Shown piece by piece: positions 4,453 to 5,848 of a stretch of 5,848 bases of DNA. Origin of the DNA: Acidobacteriaceae bacterium (GTDB lineage: Bacteria > Acidobacteriota > Terriglobia > Terriglobales > Acidobacteriaceae); assembly GCA_003165095.1 (NCBI GenBank), contig PLSH01000269.1, positions 395 through 6,242 on the forward strand, in the 5' to 3' direction. Each line of letters starts with the position of its first letter. Position 1 is the stretch's first letter. The notes beneath the pieces were generated by a model. The model was not told the origin of the DNA and did not search any database. It saw only the letters and a program-made list of their open reading frames with translations. Position numbers and translations under genes: made by a program.

Positions 4453-5848
4453 ATGGGCACAGTAGCTCTATCCGAATCCAGGACCATGCTTACTCTCCCC
4501 GGCGATGCGGTCCGCCAGATTCAATGGCGCTTCGCCGATCGCTTTGACCTGCAGATGCTGGTGCAATCGGCGCGCGGCGTGGCCCGCGGCACCGTAGCTC
4601 GCCTCGTAGCCGCCGGAGAACGCAACACCCACGAGTGGACCCCGGGCAAGAATGAGATGATGCGCGCCTTCGATCGCGCCGGTGTCACCGCCGCCTTCAT
4701 GGAGCCGGAAGAAGGTGGATTTATCGCCGGACCCAAGAATCTCGCCCTCTCCCTCGCCGCCTTTGAGCTGGCCTGGGTAGACGGCGGCGCCGCCACCGCC
4801 AGCCTGGCAAGCTGTCTGGCCCTCGCGCCCATCCACGAGCGCGGCACTCTCGAACAGATCAACCGCTATATGACGCTCTCTTCTCCACCCCTGCCCGGAG
4901 AGGATCGCACCCCATGGCGCGGCGCATTCGCCCTCACTGAGCCCATCCCCTACGTCGGCGTCGACACCGGCATGTTGAGCGGCAAGCTATGCATCGCCCA
5001 GTGGAATCCCGGCCAAGAACCCCTGCTCCAGGTCGACAAGCGCGGACGCTTCATCACCGGCATCGCCTTCGCCAACTTCGTCACCGCCGCCGTCAACTCC
5101 TCCGATCCTCGCATCAAAGGCAGTTGCGTCGTCATCCTCGAGGAATCCGACGAAGGCCTCTTCGACCGCGGCACGCCAACCAAAAAGCTGGTCCATCAGC
5201 TCTCCTCCACCGGCGATCCCATCTTCAACCTCAAAGTCCCCGCCAGCCGCATCGTCGGCGGCTACACGGTCAATGACGGCGTCATCGTTCCCAACTTCAA
5301 TCACAGCGAGATCATCGAGGCCGTCTTCCGCCGCACCCGCGTTCCTGTCGGGCTCATGACCGCGGCCAAGCTGCTCTCTGCTGTCGAGCCCGTCATCCGC
5401 TACCAGCGCGAGCGCTTCCGTGGCGCTGAAGGCTCCAGGCCCGGCTCTATCCGCTACGAACAAGGCATCCAGCAGCGCGAAGACGCGCTCCATCGCCTCG
5501 TCGACGTCTGGGCAGCCGGTGAAGCCGCCGCATCCCTCGGCTTCGCTGCCGCCCGCCTCTTCGACGCCCTCGATCCCCTCGAAAAACAGAAGACCGCCAT
5601 CCTCGGCGAACGCGGCGTCCAGCGCGGCCGCGCTGAGATCAAGGCGCTCAAGGAAAGCGAACTCCGCGCCATCGAATCGCTCAAACCCAGCCTCAGCACC
5701 GCGCGCCGCGCCGAGCTCGACGCCGACCCGCTGGTCCAATTCGTCCTCAAAGACGCCGAGGCCAACGTCCTCTGCCCCGCCACCAAGCTCTGGAACACCG
5801 GACACGGCGTCAACATGATGCGTGAAGCCGTCAGCCTCATGGGCGGCT
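4453..5848 (+). CDS. Acyl-CoA dehydrogenase family protein (partial, C-terminus off the window)
   Basis: The frame is open for 465 residues to the window edge. It shows the acyl-CoA dehydrogenase layout: a helical N-terminal domain with FMEPEEGGF (82-90), an ALTEP segment followed by DTG (160-173) in place of the usual LTEP...GSD of the FAD/substrate site, a beta domain (about 195-270) ending in KVPASRIVGG, and a C-terminal helical domain with HGVNMMREAVSLMGG (451-465), like the terminal GG motif of the family. The catalytic base, usually beyond this point, is not visible. Such enzymes oxidise acyl-CoA to enoyl-CoA in the cytoplasm and reduce electron-transfer flavoprotein. Residues about 371-425 are a highly charged helical stretch that lengthens the C-terminal domain, so this belongs to a longer subgroup; substrate unknown. 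The start ATG has GAGGG 9 bases upstream. A CRP/FNR-type site at 4370-4384 suggests control together with the divergent cytochromes. Confidence 0.85.
   Translation, partial: MGTVALSESRTMLTLPGDAVRQIQWRFADRFDLQMLVQSARGVARGTVARLVAAGERNTHEWTPGKNEMMRAFDRAGVTAAFMEPEEGGFIAGPKNLALSLAAFELAWVDGGAATASLASCLALAPIHERGTLEQINRYMTLSSPPLPGEDRTPWRGAFALTEPIPYVGVDTGMLSGKLCIAQWNPGQEPLLQVDKRGRFITGIAFANFVTAAVNSSDPRIKGSCVVILEESDEGLFDRGTPTKKLVHQLSSTGDPIFNLKVPASRIVGGYTVNDGVIVPNFNHSEIIEAVFRRTRVPVGLMTAAKLLSAVEPVIRYQRERFRGAEGSRPGSIRYEQGIQQREDALHRLVDVWAAGEAAASLGFAAARLFDALDPLEKQKTAILGERGVQRGRAEIKALKESELRAIESLKPSLSTARRAELDADPLVQFVLKDAEANVLCPATKLWNTGHGVNMMREAVSLMGG

Noticed and set aside
4987..5805. A 272-residue open frame on the minus strand
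   Set aside because: It lies antisense to the acyl-CoA dehydrogenase, which has clear family motifs; the antisense frame is a low-complexity acidic and glycine/alanine-rich product of codon bias.

Overview
The window holds three genes on the minus strand and one on the plus strand, diverging from a regulatory region of about 420 bases at 4031-4452. Reading the minus strand from that region: a membrane-anchored c-type cytochrome with 11 haem-binding CXXCH motifs (4030-2810); a multi-spanning cytochrome b overlapping it by 8 bases (2817-1960); and, after a 142-base gap, a longer protein that joins both parts in one chain, an 11-motif cytochrome c domain followed by a cytochrome b domain (1817 to beyond the left edge). 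On the plus strand, an acyl-CoA dehydrogenase-like gene starts at 4453 and runs off the right edge.

The organism is probably a soil or sediment bacterium with quinone-linked multihaem electron export. The GC content (about 60% by eye), the many CXXCH motifs, the Geobacter CbcL/CbcBA-like layout and a GC-rich CCCAGGTCCC-type intergenic palindrome make Acidobacteriota my best guess, but no ribosomal or taxonomic marker is present.

The likely biochemistry: the cytochrome b parts lie in the inner membrane, oxidise menaquinol at bis-His haem b, and pass electrons to the periplasmic multihaem wires. The acyl-CoA dehydrogenase would feed electrons into the quinone pool through electron-transfer flavoprotein, so the two sides of the divergent region could be donor and exit of one respiratory route (inference).

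The most interesting points are: (1) a split and a fused version of the same cytochrome bc unit stand in tandem, with 11 CXXCH motifs each and five matching membrane histidines; (2) the fused protein contains an exact 129-residue four-haem repeat in its motif spacing, which is eroded in the split paralogue; (3) both cytochrome units carry almost the same 20-base CRP/FNR-type palindrome upstream (18 of 20 bases identical), and two more GTGA-N6-TCAC-like sites lie in the divergent region, one placed correctly for activation of the dehydrogenase gene.
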